From assembly GCA_024401335.1 (NCBI GenBank), contig JAKSLH010000016.1, positions 1 through 62,378 on the forward strand: a stretch of 62,378 nucleotides of DNA, given 5' to 3'. Source of the DNA: Bacteroidales bacterium (GTDB lineage: Bacteria; Bacteroidota; Bacteroidia; Bacteroidales; Marinilabiliaceae). The notes beneath the pieces were generated by a model. It was not told the origin of the DNA and ran no database searches. It was given only the letters and a program-made list of their open reading frames with translations. Each line of letters starts with the position of its first letter. The stretch's first letter is position 1. This document shows, one piece after another, positions 6,904 to 16,715 of the stretch. A program made the position numbers and the translations under genes.

Positions 6904-7833
6904 TTATCGACTTGACTTATGCTTGAATGATGAGTTGCGACCTGTGAGGGTGCTCTTGAAGTTATATACACCACGCACGCCGACGCAGAAGATACCGACA
7001 TTGCTGACATAGGAGTCGGTCAGCGAATGGACGATGACAGTAGTAGGTGTGCTGGTCGCACCATCGATAGCTGTAGGGTCGGCATCGGTGAAGTTGCAGC
7101 CCTTACCCTTGAAATTATCAACCAGACCGTAATCTACATAGATGCCCGCCTGGAGCACATGTCCAATTACCTTGAACTCATATCCTGCCTCGAGAGAGAC
7201 ACACATATTGAAGCTAGAGGCGTCGAGCTTGGCCTTCTGGTTCTTATCGTCGTTGGATACTACACCTGTGACTTTCTCATCCCTGATAGTTACCTCATAT
7301 TCATCGTAGGTAGCCGACAACGAAGGATCTTCCATTGTCTGGCTATAACGTGACATGGCTGGAATGCCGAAACGCAGACCTACATTACCGAAAAGGCGAT
7401 TATAGGCCACAGCGAACATGACTGGTATCTCGAGAGCAAACTGACGGTCGGTCTCCTTCACATTCTTAGCTGTTGCGTGGTATGTTATAGCATTACCCTC
7501 GGCATCTTTAGCACTATAGGTGAGGTCGATATTGCCCATTTTGATGGAGTTCTGTCGATAGCCTAGAGAGAGACCGGTGCGGAAACCATATCGCATCATA
7601 TCGGTCTTCCCACGCGAAAGGAAACTAGTAAAGACGAGTTCACCTGCACCATCGAAACCTTTTGTGCGATCACTAGACACTTCATCAGACTTTTGCATCA
7701 TAGAACCGAGACCCATACGAGCGCCTGCGCCAAGAGACCAACCCTTAGCATTGCGCTGGGCATACATATCAACAGAGAACGTGGCAAGCAGTAGAGCCAC
7801 ACAGTATATTATATAATTCTTCATCATCAGCAT
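6904..7833 (-). CDS. Outer-membrane beta-barrel protein
   Basis: About 309 residues from ATG 7833; a second in-frame ATG at 7824 may be the real start (MKNYIIYCV). Signal peptide ends ...MYAQ. The mature protein alternates aromatic and small residues as in outer-membrane strands (GWSLGAGARMGLGSM, YGFRTGLSLGYRQ, FNMCVSLEAGYEF, VGIFCVGVRGVYNF), with charged loops between. It fits the PorT/OmpW-like small-barrel class of Bacteroidota. Its start follows the stop of the giant repeat gene by only a few bases, so the two are almost certainly cotranscribed, and the barrel may help anchor or display the giant protein (inference). Confidence 0.75.
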   Translation of the reverse strand: MLMMKNYIIYCVALLLATFSVDMYAQRNAKGWSLGAGARMGLGSMMQKSDEVSSDRTKGFDGAGELVFTSFLSRGKTDMMRYGFRTGLSLGYRQNSIKMGNIDLTYSAKDAEGNAITYHATAKNVKETDRQFALEIPVMFAVAYNRLFGNVGLRFGIPAMSRYSQTMEDPSLSATYDEYEVTIRDEKVTGVVSNDDKNQKAKLDASSFNMCVSLEAGYEFKVIGHVLQAGIYVDYGLVDNFKGKGCNFTDADPTAIDGATSTPTTVIVHSLTDSYVSNVGIFCVGVRGVYNFKSTLTGRNSSFKHKSSR

Positions 7834-7836
7834 CAA

Positions 7837-10800
7837 TTACTTCACTACGTACTTGAGAACACTACCATTAGCATCGACTATACGGACAATATAAACGCCA
7901 GCCGTACCCTCGGCAGGGATCTCATAAGTGCAAGAACCATCTGTCTTAACTCTTCTAACAAGACGGCCATTAATGTCGTAAACTTCTATATCAGCCTCTC
8001 CGTCGATACCCTTCACAGTAAGTGTCTGTCCTGGGTTAGCGCGAGTAGGCAAGATAAGCGCCTTGTTGCTAGTAGAGTAGTCGAATACGCGAGTGCGGAA
8101 GAGAACGCCATCGACATTGACAACAGCGTAGTATTGTCCTGTGCCGATAAGATTGCGATCACTTGTGAAGTAGAAGCCCTCGCCAACAATAACGTCGTCG
8201 TCAGGAGTATTATCATCGCACACATTATCCTGTTCATTGACGATGCGGTACCAAGCGACATCAGACTCCTTGACATTATAGCCGCTGACACGCATGGTCT
8301 TATTGTCAACCATAAGGAGCCAGTCGTAAAGTGCAATAGCAGGAGCTATCTGGTAGCATGGTGCAGAAGGATCTGGCTTGAGGATTATCTCAGGATCATC
8401 AGGATCTTCAACATCTTCCGCAGAGAATGTTGCCGAATAGGTGACATTGCCGACAACCTCGATAACACGTTCGGCATTCTTATCACCATCATTCCATGAC
8501 ACGAAATAGCAGTTTTCCTCTGGCTTAGCCGAGATAGTGACCTTTGAGCCATATTCGTATGTACCACCACCGTAAACAGAACCAAGCTCAACATTATTGC
8601 AGTTGACTGTCACGGTATAGCTATTGAGAGTAGACAGGTAAGTAGCAGTATATACCGCATCACCAGAGACAGAGACAACTTGCTTATCCCAACCTGCGAA
8701 GGCGTATGTGTACTGAACATCGGCAGCACGTGAAGGTGCCTCACATGAAGGCATCTCGCCGTAGAGGTAACTACCACTCTTAATGACCGAGCCGTCGAAG
8801 TCAACGAACTGTACGGTATATGTGAGTGCCTGAGCAGAGAAGACTGCCTGGTAAGTAGCGTCGGCTGTTACAGGAGCGAGCGCAGGAGACCAGCCGCTCA
8901 GAACATAAGAGTACTGAGAGTCAGAAGCCTTAACAACATCGGTAGGAGCTACAGGAGTAGCGCCATATTCCACTTCGGAACTAGATATCTCATCGCCATT
9001 ATCCATGATGAAACGGATGGTATAGCTGCGGCCGCTTTCAGAATACTGTGCCTTGAAGGTCATATCAGCTGTTGCTGTCATGCCTTCTGTCAACTCTGGA
9101 CTCCAACCTGTGAATTCATATACTTTCTCGGCTGTTGATTTACGAGTAGGAACAATATTGCATACAATAGTCGCTCCGGCCTCGAACTTGACTGTCATCA
9201 ACTCTGTGTCGTCATAATCGACAAATGTCATGGTATAGATGACATCGGCAGTTGAATATACAGCTCGGTAAGTTGCCTCTTCCTCTACTGTTACCATATC
9301 AGGCGACCAGCCCATGAAGGTATAGTTGAGCAATCCATCGGAAGGACGAGTAGGAGTCTCGCCATTGTAAGCAGGAACAGCGCCGTATTCAAAGTAGCCC
9401 TGATCGAGAATAGCATCGTCATAATTGAGGAAGGAAACCTTATACTTCTTTACCTCACTAGAGAAGACCGCTGTATAGGTAACGTCGGCAGTGACCTCAG
9501 TTATCTCGCGATCCCAGCCTGCGAAATTATAGATATATTGAGCACCACCATCTCTTTCTGGAATGGATCTGCACTCAGGAGTAGCGCCATAGTTCCACTG
9601 TGCCTCCTCGATGACAGAACCATCGAAGTTCTTGAAGGTTACTGTGTACTTGTTGACCACGCTTGAGAAGACTGTGTTGTATGTGGCATCGCCTGTAACA
9701 GTCTCTATGTCAGGTATCCAACCCTCGAACGAATAGGTGTACTGGGCAGTAGGTGTCTTAACAGGTTCATCACCGTCATACACTGGCAACTGACCATATT
9801 CTACAGTATATGTCTTGATAGGAACATCATTCTCATCGGCGAAGATGATTGTATATGACCTTCTAGTCGCAGAGAAGGTAGCGGTATATACAGCATCGGC
9901 AGAAACCTTAATCACTTCGGCATCCCAGCCATCGAATGAATAGCTGAATTCTGGAGTAGAAGGTTTAGTAGGGTCATCACCGAGGAATTCTGGCTTGACA
10001 CCATATTCATATTCGGCTGACTGGAGCACTGTGCCATCTTCGTGCTTGAAAATAACATTATACTTATTAACCACTGAAGAGTATTGAGCTGTATAAGTAG
10101 CATCACCTACAACAGTAACGACTTGACTATCCCAACCTGTGAAAGTGTAGGTATACTGAGCATCTGCGTCGCGTGTAGGGTTAGCGCAGCTTGGAGTCTC
10201 GCCATACAGATAAGACTTCGAGAGAAGGACAGAGCCATCATAGTCGAGGAAAGAAACTGTATAGCTACGAACTTCAGATGAGAAGACTGCTGTATAGACT
10301 ACGTCGGAAACAACCTTTTCTATTGTCTTATCCCAACCAGAGAAGGTGTATGAATACTGAGCTGTCTTATCCTTTGTGACAGATGTAGGCTCAGTAGGCA
10401 ATGTGTTGTATTCTACCGCATTAGACTCGATAACTGTAACACCATCGTCCATCACGAAGGTAACATTGTACTTACGAGGAACGTCGGTATACTGAGCAGT
10501 AAATATCATATCTTCGGTAGGCTTCATACCATCGGTGAGAACAGGATCCCAACCAGAGAAGGTATATACCTTATCGACTGCCTCACGGGTAGGAATGATA
10601 TCGCAAGTGATAACTTCGCCCGACTCAACACCATTTGACAGGAGGATATGACCGTCGTAATCGACAAACGTTATGATATATACATTTTCAGCAGTAGTAT
10701 AGGTTGCTGTATAAGTTGCATTACCAGTAACATTTGTGATAGCAGGCGACCATGACTTGAATGTGTAGTTGACTAGCTTATCGCCCTCACGCTGAGGTGT

Positions 10801-13800
10801 AGAACCAGAGTACTCTGGAGTCTTGCCATATTCAACCATAACTGACTGGAGGAGAGTATTATCGTAGTTGACAAAACGTATCTCATAAGAGTTTACCTTC
10901 TCACTGTACTGAGCTATATAAGTAGCATTGCCTACAACATCGCTCACTGCCTTATCCCATCCTGTGAATACATAGCTAAACTGAGCGTCACCTGCCTTGA
11001 CAGGGTCGTCTGCCTTATAGACTGGAGTAGAGCCGTATTCGAGAGACTCTGTCTGGAGCACCGTACCATCATAATTCTTGAACACTACAGTGTAAGAGTT
11101 GACTTTAGAGCTGAAGACTGGCTTGTAGGTCACATTGTCAGTAACCATAGCGACAGTCGGAGTCCAGCCTGAGAATGTATAGGTGAACTCAGCTGTAGCG
11201 TCTTTGACTGGCTCGACACCATCAAATACAGGAGTTGAACCATATTCAAGCTGATAGGTCTTGATGGCATTACCTGACTCGTCGGCAAAGACAACTGTAT
11301 AGACATTCTTCTTAGCAGAGTAAGTAGCTGTATAGACTGCATTACCAGTAACCGCAACTACCGTCTTGTCCCAGCCTGCGAATGTATAAGTATATTCCTT
11401 AGTAGCCGACTTCTCTGGAGTCTTGTCACATCTAGGCTGAGCGCCATATTCATAGACATCAGAGTCAATAACCGTACCGTCATCATTCTTGAAAGTCACG
11501 GTATAAGTGTTGACTGTCAAGTTGTACTCTGCAGTATATGTAGCATTACCTACAACTTCGGTAACTGCTGGCTTCCACGACTTGAAAGAGTATGTATAGT
11601 GAGCATCCGACTCACGAGTTGGCTGAACACACGAAGGTGTCGTTCCGTAGTCGTACTCCTTTGACTGGAGAGTTGAGCCATCGTAATCGAGGAACTTGAC
11701 GGTATATTTACGGATAACAGGAGTAAATACCGCAGTATATGTCTGGTTGCCAAGAACCTCAGTTATAGGATTGTTCCATCCGGCGAATACGTATGTGTAC
11801 TTATCTGTCTGAGCCTTAGTAGGATCAGGTGGAGCAATAGGCAACTCATTGTATCTCACCTTCTTAGTAACAATCTCTGTATGATCATCCTTCTCGAAGC
11901 GAACATTATATTCGCGCCAAGTAGCATCGTACTGAGCAGTGAAAGTCATGTCGCCAGTAGCCTTCAAGCTGGAGGTAAGAGCAGGACTCCAACCATTGAA
12001 AGCATACGAGAAATTATCGTTTTGCTCACGAGTAGGAACAAGGTCACAAGTGATGACTGATCCGGCTGGTACATACTTAGTAAGCAGTTCGGTTCCATCA
12101 TAGTCTTCAAAACGTATTGTATAGATGATAGATGCAGTAGAATACTGAGCAGTATATGTCTTAGCACCCTTGACTGTACCTATCTCTGGAGACCAACCTG
12201 TGAAGGTGTAGTTGTTGAGAGCATCACTAGGACGTGTTGGTGTCTCACCAGAGTACGAAGGCGTCTGACCATACAAGAAATTGACAGACTCGAGAACAGT
12301 ACCATCGTAGTTAACAAAATTAATCTCATAAGATCTAACTGTCTCAGAATACTGCGCAGTGTATGTAGCAGGACCGGAAACAGCCTTTACTGAAGGATTC
12401 CATCCTATGAAGGCATATTCATACTGATCGGTTTGAGGTCGGACAGGAGTAGCTGTATAAACAGGGACCTTACCATACTCGACGCTTTGCACGCCATCGG
12501 TAAGAGCAGAACCATTCCAGTTGACGAAATTGACTAGGTATTCGTTGACTTTCTTAGAATAGACCGCAGTATATTTAGCCTTACCGGTAACTGTTGTGAT
12601 AGCTGGGTCCCATCCGCTGAAAGTATATGTATACTGAGCGTCGGCAGCCTTTTGTGGAGTAGAGCCCGTATAGTTAGGAGTAGAACCATATGGAACATCG
12701 ACAGAGAGCATAGGAGCCTTGCCACCCTCATTCCAGAACTCAATAGTATAGCTTTTAACCTTGCTGCTATAAGTAGCTGTATAGATAGTGTTGGCTTTAG
12801 CTGCAACAATGTCCTTATCCCAACCCTTGAAAGTATATGTATACTGAGCTGTTTCAGGTCGAACAGGAGTACCAGCATATGATGGCTTCACACCATACTC
12901 GCAAACCTGTTCGTCGAGAAGAGAACCATCGTAGTTCTTGAACTGGATAGTATACTTATTAATATCATAAGTTGCTGTGACAGTGACAGCTTTCTTAACC
13001 GAAGTATAAGAACCTTGCCATCCTCTGAAAGTATAACCCTCACGAGTAGGAGAAGTAGGAGGAGTAGCTGAACTACCATATTCGACATCCTGAACTTTAA
13101 GAGGAGTACCGTCATAGTCTTCAAAAGTAACGGTATATTTATTCTTTTTAGCAGAGTAAACTGCAGAATACTGAGCGTCACCAGTAACCGTGCCTATCTT
13201 AGGAGACCATCCGCTGAAGGTATAAGTATACTCATCGGTAGCCTTCTTAGTAAGCGCTGCACCAGAATAGACTGGAGTAGACCCGTAGGTGAATGTTGAT
13301 TGCTGACGAACAGTCACCCCATCCTCGTCGTAGAATGTAATAGTATAAGGACGAGGCGAAGCTGAATAGGTGGCCGTGAAGGTCTTAACTGACTTATCGG
13401 TAACTATCTGAACTGCAGGCGACCAGCCACTGAATGTGAACACACTCTGAGTTGTAGATGCCTTAGTAGGATCAGGACTATAGACAGGCTTCTCACCATA
13501 CTTATAGCTCTTGGCTAGAAGAACAGTGCCATCCTCATCAACAAATTTCACCTCATATAGTACTGCGTCGCCATCGACAAACTGAGCGGTATATGTAGCA
13601 TCTCCAGTGACAGGAGCTATAGTTGTGTTCCAACCATTGAACTTATACTTTATTTCAGCAGAAGCTGGTTTTGTCGGAGTTGCACCACTATAGACAGGTG
13701 TAGCACCATAGCTTACTTGAGTACGCTGGAGCTGAGAACCATCCCAGTTCTTGAATGTGATCCAGTACTTATTAGTAGTAGCAGTGAACTTAGCAGTATA

Positions 13801-16395
13801 TACAGCGTTACCAGTTACTTTAGTAATAGCAGGTTCCCAAGTGTTGTTGAAAGTATAAGAGAACTCAGCGGTAGCTGCCTTGGTAGGAGTCTCCGCACCC
13901 TTATAAGAAGGTGTTGAGCCATAGCTATATGTCTCGGTAGCCAGAGTCTTGCCATTACCATCTTTAAATGTAACAGTATAATTCTTAAGAGTAGATGTAT
14001 AAGTAGCAGTATATACCTGCTTACCGGTCACAGCTGCTACGGCAGGACTCCATCCCTTGAAAGTATATGTATACTGAACATCGCCAGCCCTTGTAGGATT
14101 GGCTGGAGGAGTAGGTGTCACACCATAATTGATCTTTTGGGTAGCCTTGAGGACAGCTCCGTCGTAATCGACAAACGTAATGTCATAACTATTGAGAGTG
14201 CGATTATATCGCGCAGTGTAAGTCACGTCGCCTGTCACGGTACCTGGAGTTGTATTCCAACCGAGGAAATCGTAAGTATACTGCGCATCAGCAGCCTTTG
14301 TAGGAGTAGCACCATTATATTGAGCTGCGGAGCCATATTCCTGAACAGTACTCTGGAGGACACTACCATTGTCGTTGACAAACTTGACAGTATAGGTACG
14401 TATCGACTCATCAAAAATAGGAGTATATGTCTGATCGCCCTGAACAAGATCGACAGCAGGGTCCCAACCAGCGAAACTATAGGAATACTTAGCTGTAGAA
14501 GCCTTAGTTGGGTCAGCCGGAATAGTAGGCATAGTGTTGTAATCGACCTGAGAAGAGCTTTGAACACCACCATCAGCCTTGAGGAAGACTATAGTATATT
14601 TAATAGGTCGGAACGTAGCATTGATATTGTAGTCGCGACTAAGATTTGATATGGAAGCCGGATTCGACGTAGAAGTTATGTCACCACTCCACGACGCGAA
14701 TTCATAACCCGGATTAGCAATAGCATTAAGCGAGACGTCTGTGCCCGCAGAGAATGTGCCATAACCAGTAACAGAACCCATAGCATCGTCGTTGACAGAA
14801 ACGCTAACGGTATATTTCTTAGTCTGGAAATAAGCTGTATAAGTCTTATTGGCAGTAGCGATCACCTTACGTGTAGGGTTCGTATCGCCATCATCCCATC
14901 TGAGGAAGTCGTAGTTGGCCTTAGGCGTAGCTGTAATAGTCACCTCAGTACCGAACTCGACAGTAGTAGAACCAGGCGAAGTAGTACCATAACTAGTATT
15001 AAGCGTCGATGTTTTAATTGTCACCTGGCCCTTTTCTATCTCAGCACTGTAGGTATTTGAAGATGTCACAGTCACCACACGAGGGTTTTCCTTATTACCA
15101 TCAGACCAACGTCTAAACTTATAGCCAGTCTGTGTCACATTACAATAGAGCGTAATAACATCACCATACTTGTAGTTGGTGCTGGCCGATGTATTGACAC
15201 CAGTAGTCTCAATCTTCTTTTCAGGTGTACCATTGTCAGTAGCAGACACCTGATAGTATCCTCTAACATCAGTTTTGTTCAAGTTCTCCGTACCCTTTTT
15301 GACAGTAATAGACTCATCATTAGCAACAAAGTAGGCTGTATAGGCGAAAGTCTCTGAACTTGTTTCGGGAACTACAACTTGTCGTGGGTTGCTAGTGTTG
15401 CCATCTTGCCATTGAACGAAACGTCCGAAAGTGGTAGGAATGGCCTCAATAGTGAACGTGCGAGAAACACAGTCGGCACGACTTCTGACCTTAACGTCGC
15501 CCAATTCAGGATCGTTGGTATAGACACGGAAGTCAACAACGACACCCTCAGTAAGAGCTCCTTTTATCTGAAAGCCCTTCCAATCACTCGCCTTATAGGC
15601 TGCCTCAGCGCCACATGGCACATAGACTGTTGTCACATTAACACCGGCAAGATCTTTCTTTATAAAATTAGGAGGAGTAGTCGATTTGAAGACCAATGTA
15701 TTCAACTTAGGAGTTTGGTCAAATGATCCATAGTCGATAACAGTCATTGAAGTAGGAATTGTTATTGACTCGACATAGGTCAGATGATACAAAGCATCAG
15801 TAGCAGCGCCCGTAACACCTTCAGGAATTACATAATCGTATGTATTCAACGCCTCAGGGAATCGGACAATCTTAGTAAAATCGGAAGTATAGAGTACACC
15901 ACCGATAGAAATATAAGAAGTATTGGCCTCATCAACAGATATATAAGTCATCGAAGAACAATCGGTAAAAGATCGGTCTTTAACATCAGTCACACCAGCA
16001 CCGATTGTTATGCTCTGAAGAGAAGAACAACCACGAAAAGCCTCGTTACCAATAACACTGACAGAAGAGGCCATCTGAACAGAAGTCAATTCAGTGCATC
16101 TATAGAAAAATGCAGCACCAATAGACGTAACACCCTCTTCGATAACAACGCTCTTGATACCGCTCCACCACCAATTTGTTGTGCGATAGTCTGCAATAGG
16201 AGATGACCCGGTAAAGCCATAATTCCATTCACCACCACGATTGTAGGTTTCACCAGTACCAAAAAGGCGCAGTTCACCGGTTGTCGTATCAAACTCATAC
16301 GTAACATTGTCTCCGGCTTTACCAGTTCTAATTTCTGCCAATGCACTCATGCAAAATGCGAAAAGCATCAGCAAAACAGTTGTTATATTTTTCAT
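7837..16395 (-). CDS. Giant secreted BspA/InlB-repeat adhesin-like protein with T9SS tail
   Basis: 2852 residues from ATG 16395; the signal peptide (MKNITTVLLMLFAFCMSALA) selects this start over a frame opening at 16461. Order of parts: BspA-type LRR_5 repeats (about 60-280; GAAFFYRC, GNEAFRGCSSL); four to five bacterial-repeat units of the RWSDG/DGDTNP kind (about 300-590); about 29 tandem InlB B-like units of 65-71 residues (about 595-2585; core YTVTFxDYDG...YG.TP...YTYTFxGWDP...YTAxYS); one more RWxDG-type unit; a 120-residue linker domain; and a C-terminal T9SS type A sorting domain (final 75 residues, VYDINGRLVRRV...GVYIVRIVD). It should cross the outer membrane by type IX secretion and sit on the surface. 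InlB and BspA repeats occur in adhesins, but the ligand is unknown. The barrel gene follows directly. Confidence 0.9.
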   Translation of the reverse strand: MKNITTVLLMLFAFCMSALAEIRTGKAGDNVTYEFDTTTGELRLFGTGETYNRGGEWNYGFTGSSPIADYRTTNWWWSGIKSVVIEEGVTSIGAAFFYRCTELTSVQMASSVSVIGNEAFRGCSSLQSITIGAGVTDVKDRSFTDCSSMTYISVDEANTSYISIGGVLYTSDFTKIVRFPEALNTYDYVIPEGVTGAATDALYHLTYVESITIPTSMTVIDYGSFDQTPKLNTLVFKSTTPPNFIKKDLAGVNVTTVYVPCGAEAAYKASDWKGFQIKGALTEGVVVDFRVYTNDPELGDVKVRSRADCVSRTFTIEAIPTTFGRFVQWQDGNTSNPRQVVVPETSSETFAYTAYFVANDESITVKKGTENLNKTDVRGYYQVSATDNGTPEKKIETTGVNTSASTNYKYGDVITLYCNVTQTGYKFRRWSDGNKENPRVVTVTSSNTYSAEIEKGQVTIKTSTLNTSYGTTSPGSTTVEFGTEVTITATPKANYDFLRWDDGDTNPTRKVIATANKTYTAYFQTKKYTVSVSVNDDAMGSVTGYGTFSAGTDVSLNAIANPGYEFASWSGDITSTSNPASISNLSRDYNINATFRPIKYTIVFLKADGGVQSSSQVDYNTMPTIPADPTKASTAKYSYSFAGWDPAVDLVQGDQTYTPIFDESIRTYTVKFVNDNGSVLQSTVQEYGSAAQYNGATPTKAADAQYTYDFLGWNTTPGTVTGDVTYTARYNRTLNSYDITFVDYDGAVLKATQKINYGVTPTPPANPTRAGDVQYTYTFKGWSPAVAAVTGKQVYTATYTSTLKNYTVTFKDGNGKTLATETYSYGSTPSYKGAETPTKAATAEFSYTFNNTWEPAITKVTGNAVYTAKFTATTNKYWITFKNWDGSQLQRTQVSYGATPVYSGATPTKPASAEIKYKFNGWNTTIAPVTGDATYTAQFVDGDAVLYEVKFVDEDGTVLLAKSYKYGEKPVYSPDPTKASTTQSVFTFSGWSPAVQIVTDKSVKTFTATYSASPRPYTITFYDEDGVTVRQQSTFTYGSTPVYSGAALTKKATDEYTYTFSGWSPKIGTVTGDAQYSAVYSAKKNKYTVTFEDYDGTPLKVQDVEYGSSATPPTSPTREGYTFRGWQGSYTSVKKAVTVTATYDINKYTIQFKNYDGSLLDEQVCEYGVKPSYAGTPVRPETAQYTYTFKGWDKDIVAAKANTIYTATYSSKVKSYTIEFWNEGGKAPMLSVDVPYGSTPNYTGSTPQKAADAQYTYTFSGWDPAITTVTGKAKYTAVYSKKVNEYLVNFVNWNGSALTDGVQSVEYGKVPVYTATPVRPQTDQYEYAFIGWNPSVKAVSGPATYTAQYSETVRSYEINFVNYDGTVLESVNFLYGQTPSYSGETPTRPSDALNNYTFTGWSPEIGTVKGAKTYTAQYSTASIIYTIRFEDYDGTELLTKYVPAGSVITCDLVPTREQNDNFSYAFNGWSPALTSSLKATGDMTFTAQYDATWREYNVRFEKDDHTEIVTKKVRYNELPIAPPDPTKAQTDKYTYVFAGWNNPITEVLGNQTYTAVFTPVIRKYTVKFLDYDGSTLQSKEYDYGTTPSCVQPTRESDAHYTYSFKSWKPAVTEVVGNATYTAEYNLTVNTYTVTFKNDDGTVIDSDVYEYGAQPRCDKTPEKSATKEYTYTFAGWDKTVVAVTGNAVYTATYSAKKNVYTVVFADESGNAIKTYQLEYGSTPVFDGVEPVKDATAEFTYTFSGWTPTVAMVTDNVTYKPVFSSKVNSYTVVFKNYDGTVLQTESLEYGSTPVYKADDPVKAGDAQFSYVFTGWDKAVSDVVGNATYIAQYSEKVNSYEIRFVNYDNTLLQSVMVEYGKTPEYSGSTPQREGDKLVNYTFKSWSPAITNVTGNATYTATYTTAENVYIITFVDYDGHILLSNGVESGEVITCDIIPTREAVDKVYTFSGWDPVLTDGMKPTEDMIFTAQYTDVPRKYNVTFVMDDGVTVIESNAVEYNTLPTEPTSVTKDKTAQYSYTFSGWDKTIEKVVSDVVYTAVFSSEVRSYTVSFLDYDGSVLLSKSYLYGETPSCANPTRDADAQYTYTFTGWDSQVVTVVGDATYTAQYSSVVNKYNVIFKHEDGTVLQSAEYEYGVKPEFLGDDPTKPSTPEFSYSFDGWDAEVIKVSADAVYTATFSATRRSYTIIFADENDVPIKTYTVEYGQLPVYDGDEPVKTPTAQYTYSFEGWIPDIETVTGDATYNTVFSSVVNKYTVTFKNFDGSVIEEAQWNYGATPECRSIPERDGGAQYIYNFAGWDREITEVTADVTYTAVFSSEVKKYKVSFLNYDDAILDQGYFEYGAVPAYNGETPTRPSDGLLNYTFMGWSPDMVTVEEEATYRAVYSTADVIYTMTFVDYDDTELMTVKFEAGATIVCNIVPTRKSTAEKVYEFTGWSPELTEGMTATADMTFKAQYSESGRSYTIRFIMDNGDEISSSEVEYGATPVAPTDVVKASDSQYSYVLSGWSPALAPVTADATYQAVFSAQALTYTVQFVDFDGSVIKSGSYLYGEMPSCEAPSRAADVQYTYAFAGWDKQVVSVSGDAVYTATYLSTLNSYTVTVNCNNVELGSVYGGGTYEYGSKVTISAKPEENCYFVSWNDGDKNAERVIEVVGNVTYSATFSAEDVEDPDDPEIILKPDPSAPCYQIAPAIALYDWLLMVDNKTMRVSGYNVKESDVAWYRIVNEQDNVCDDNTPDDDVIVGEGFYFTSDRNLIGTGQYYAVVNVDGVLFRTRVFDYSTSNKALILPTRANPGQTLTVKGIDGEADIEVYDINGRLVRRVKTDGSCTYEIPAEGTAGVYIVRIVDANGSVLKYVVK
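8640..14610 (-). repeat. 29-unit InlB-type tandem repeat with 1.44-kb higher-order period
   Basis: Within the giant gene about 29 units of roughly 205 bp follow one another. Units are diverged at base level, yet every seventh unit is specially alike: units 6/13/20/27 (three of which replace the YG.TP core by a VITCD-like core), 12/19/26 (LNNYTF, LVNYTF, LLNYTF), 15/22/29 (TTPSC, ETPSC, EMPSC) and 17/24 (FADESGN, FADENDV). Unit starts at about 13780, 12340, 10897 and 9458 give a period of about 1440 bp. This points to growth by duplication of seven-unit blocks. Confidence 0.85.
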
Positions 16396-16647
16396 AATAC
16401 CAATATTTCTAACATTTGTGTGATCATATTGCAGTATCATGGCTTCACATGGCACCCACAATTATGACAACACTACGGCAAAATATACCTATTAAGCGGC
16501 TAATATAACACTTTGTAACATAAACCGGAAAAAACATTGCCCATTTTTGCCATAAAAACGTCCATATCAAGAAAAAAGAGATGATATTCATATAATAGAC
16601 GTGACACATATCAGCGCATTAAAGACGCTACGGACAAGAGAAGACAT
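16396..16647. other. Upstream region of the giant gene
   Basis: No gene on either strand. A weak minus-strand -7-like sequence (reverse complement of 16479-16487, TATATTTTG, one base longer than consensus) would give a leader of about 78 bases. Nothing else is recognisable. Confidence 0.4.
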
Positions 16648-16681
16648 AAAAAACCGCAACACCAGATGACTGGCATTGCGG
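16648..16681 (-). terminator. Terminator of the xylan operon
   Basis: Read on the minus strand: CCGCAA / TTGCGG stem with further inner pairing (GCCAG / CTGGT), followed by T6, 34 bases after the GH43-GH8 stop. Confidence 0.8.
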
Positions 16682-16715
16682 CAGATATGATAGAGCAGAA
16701 ACAGCTATCTAAGAG

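Noticed and set aside
14137-14649. Plus-strand ORF of 170 residues inside the giant gene
   Set aside because: Shadow of the repeat-coding strand; composition follows the repeats and no family features are visible.
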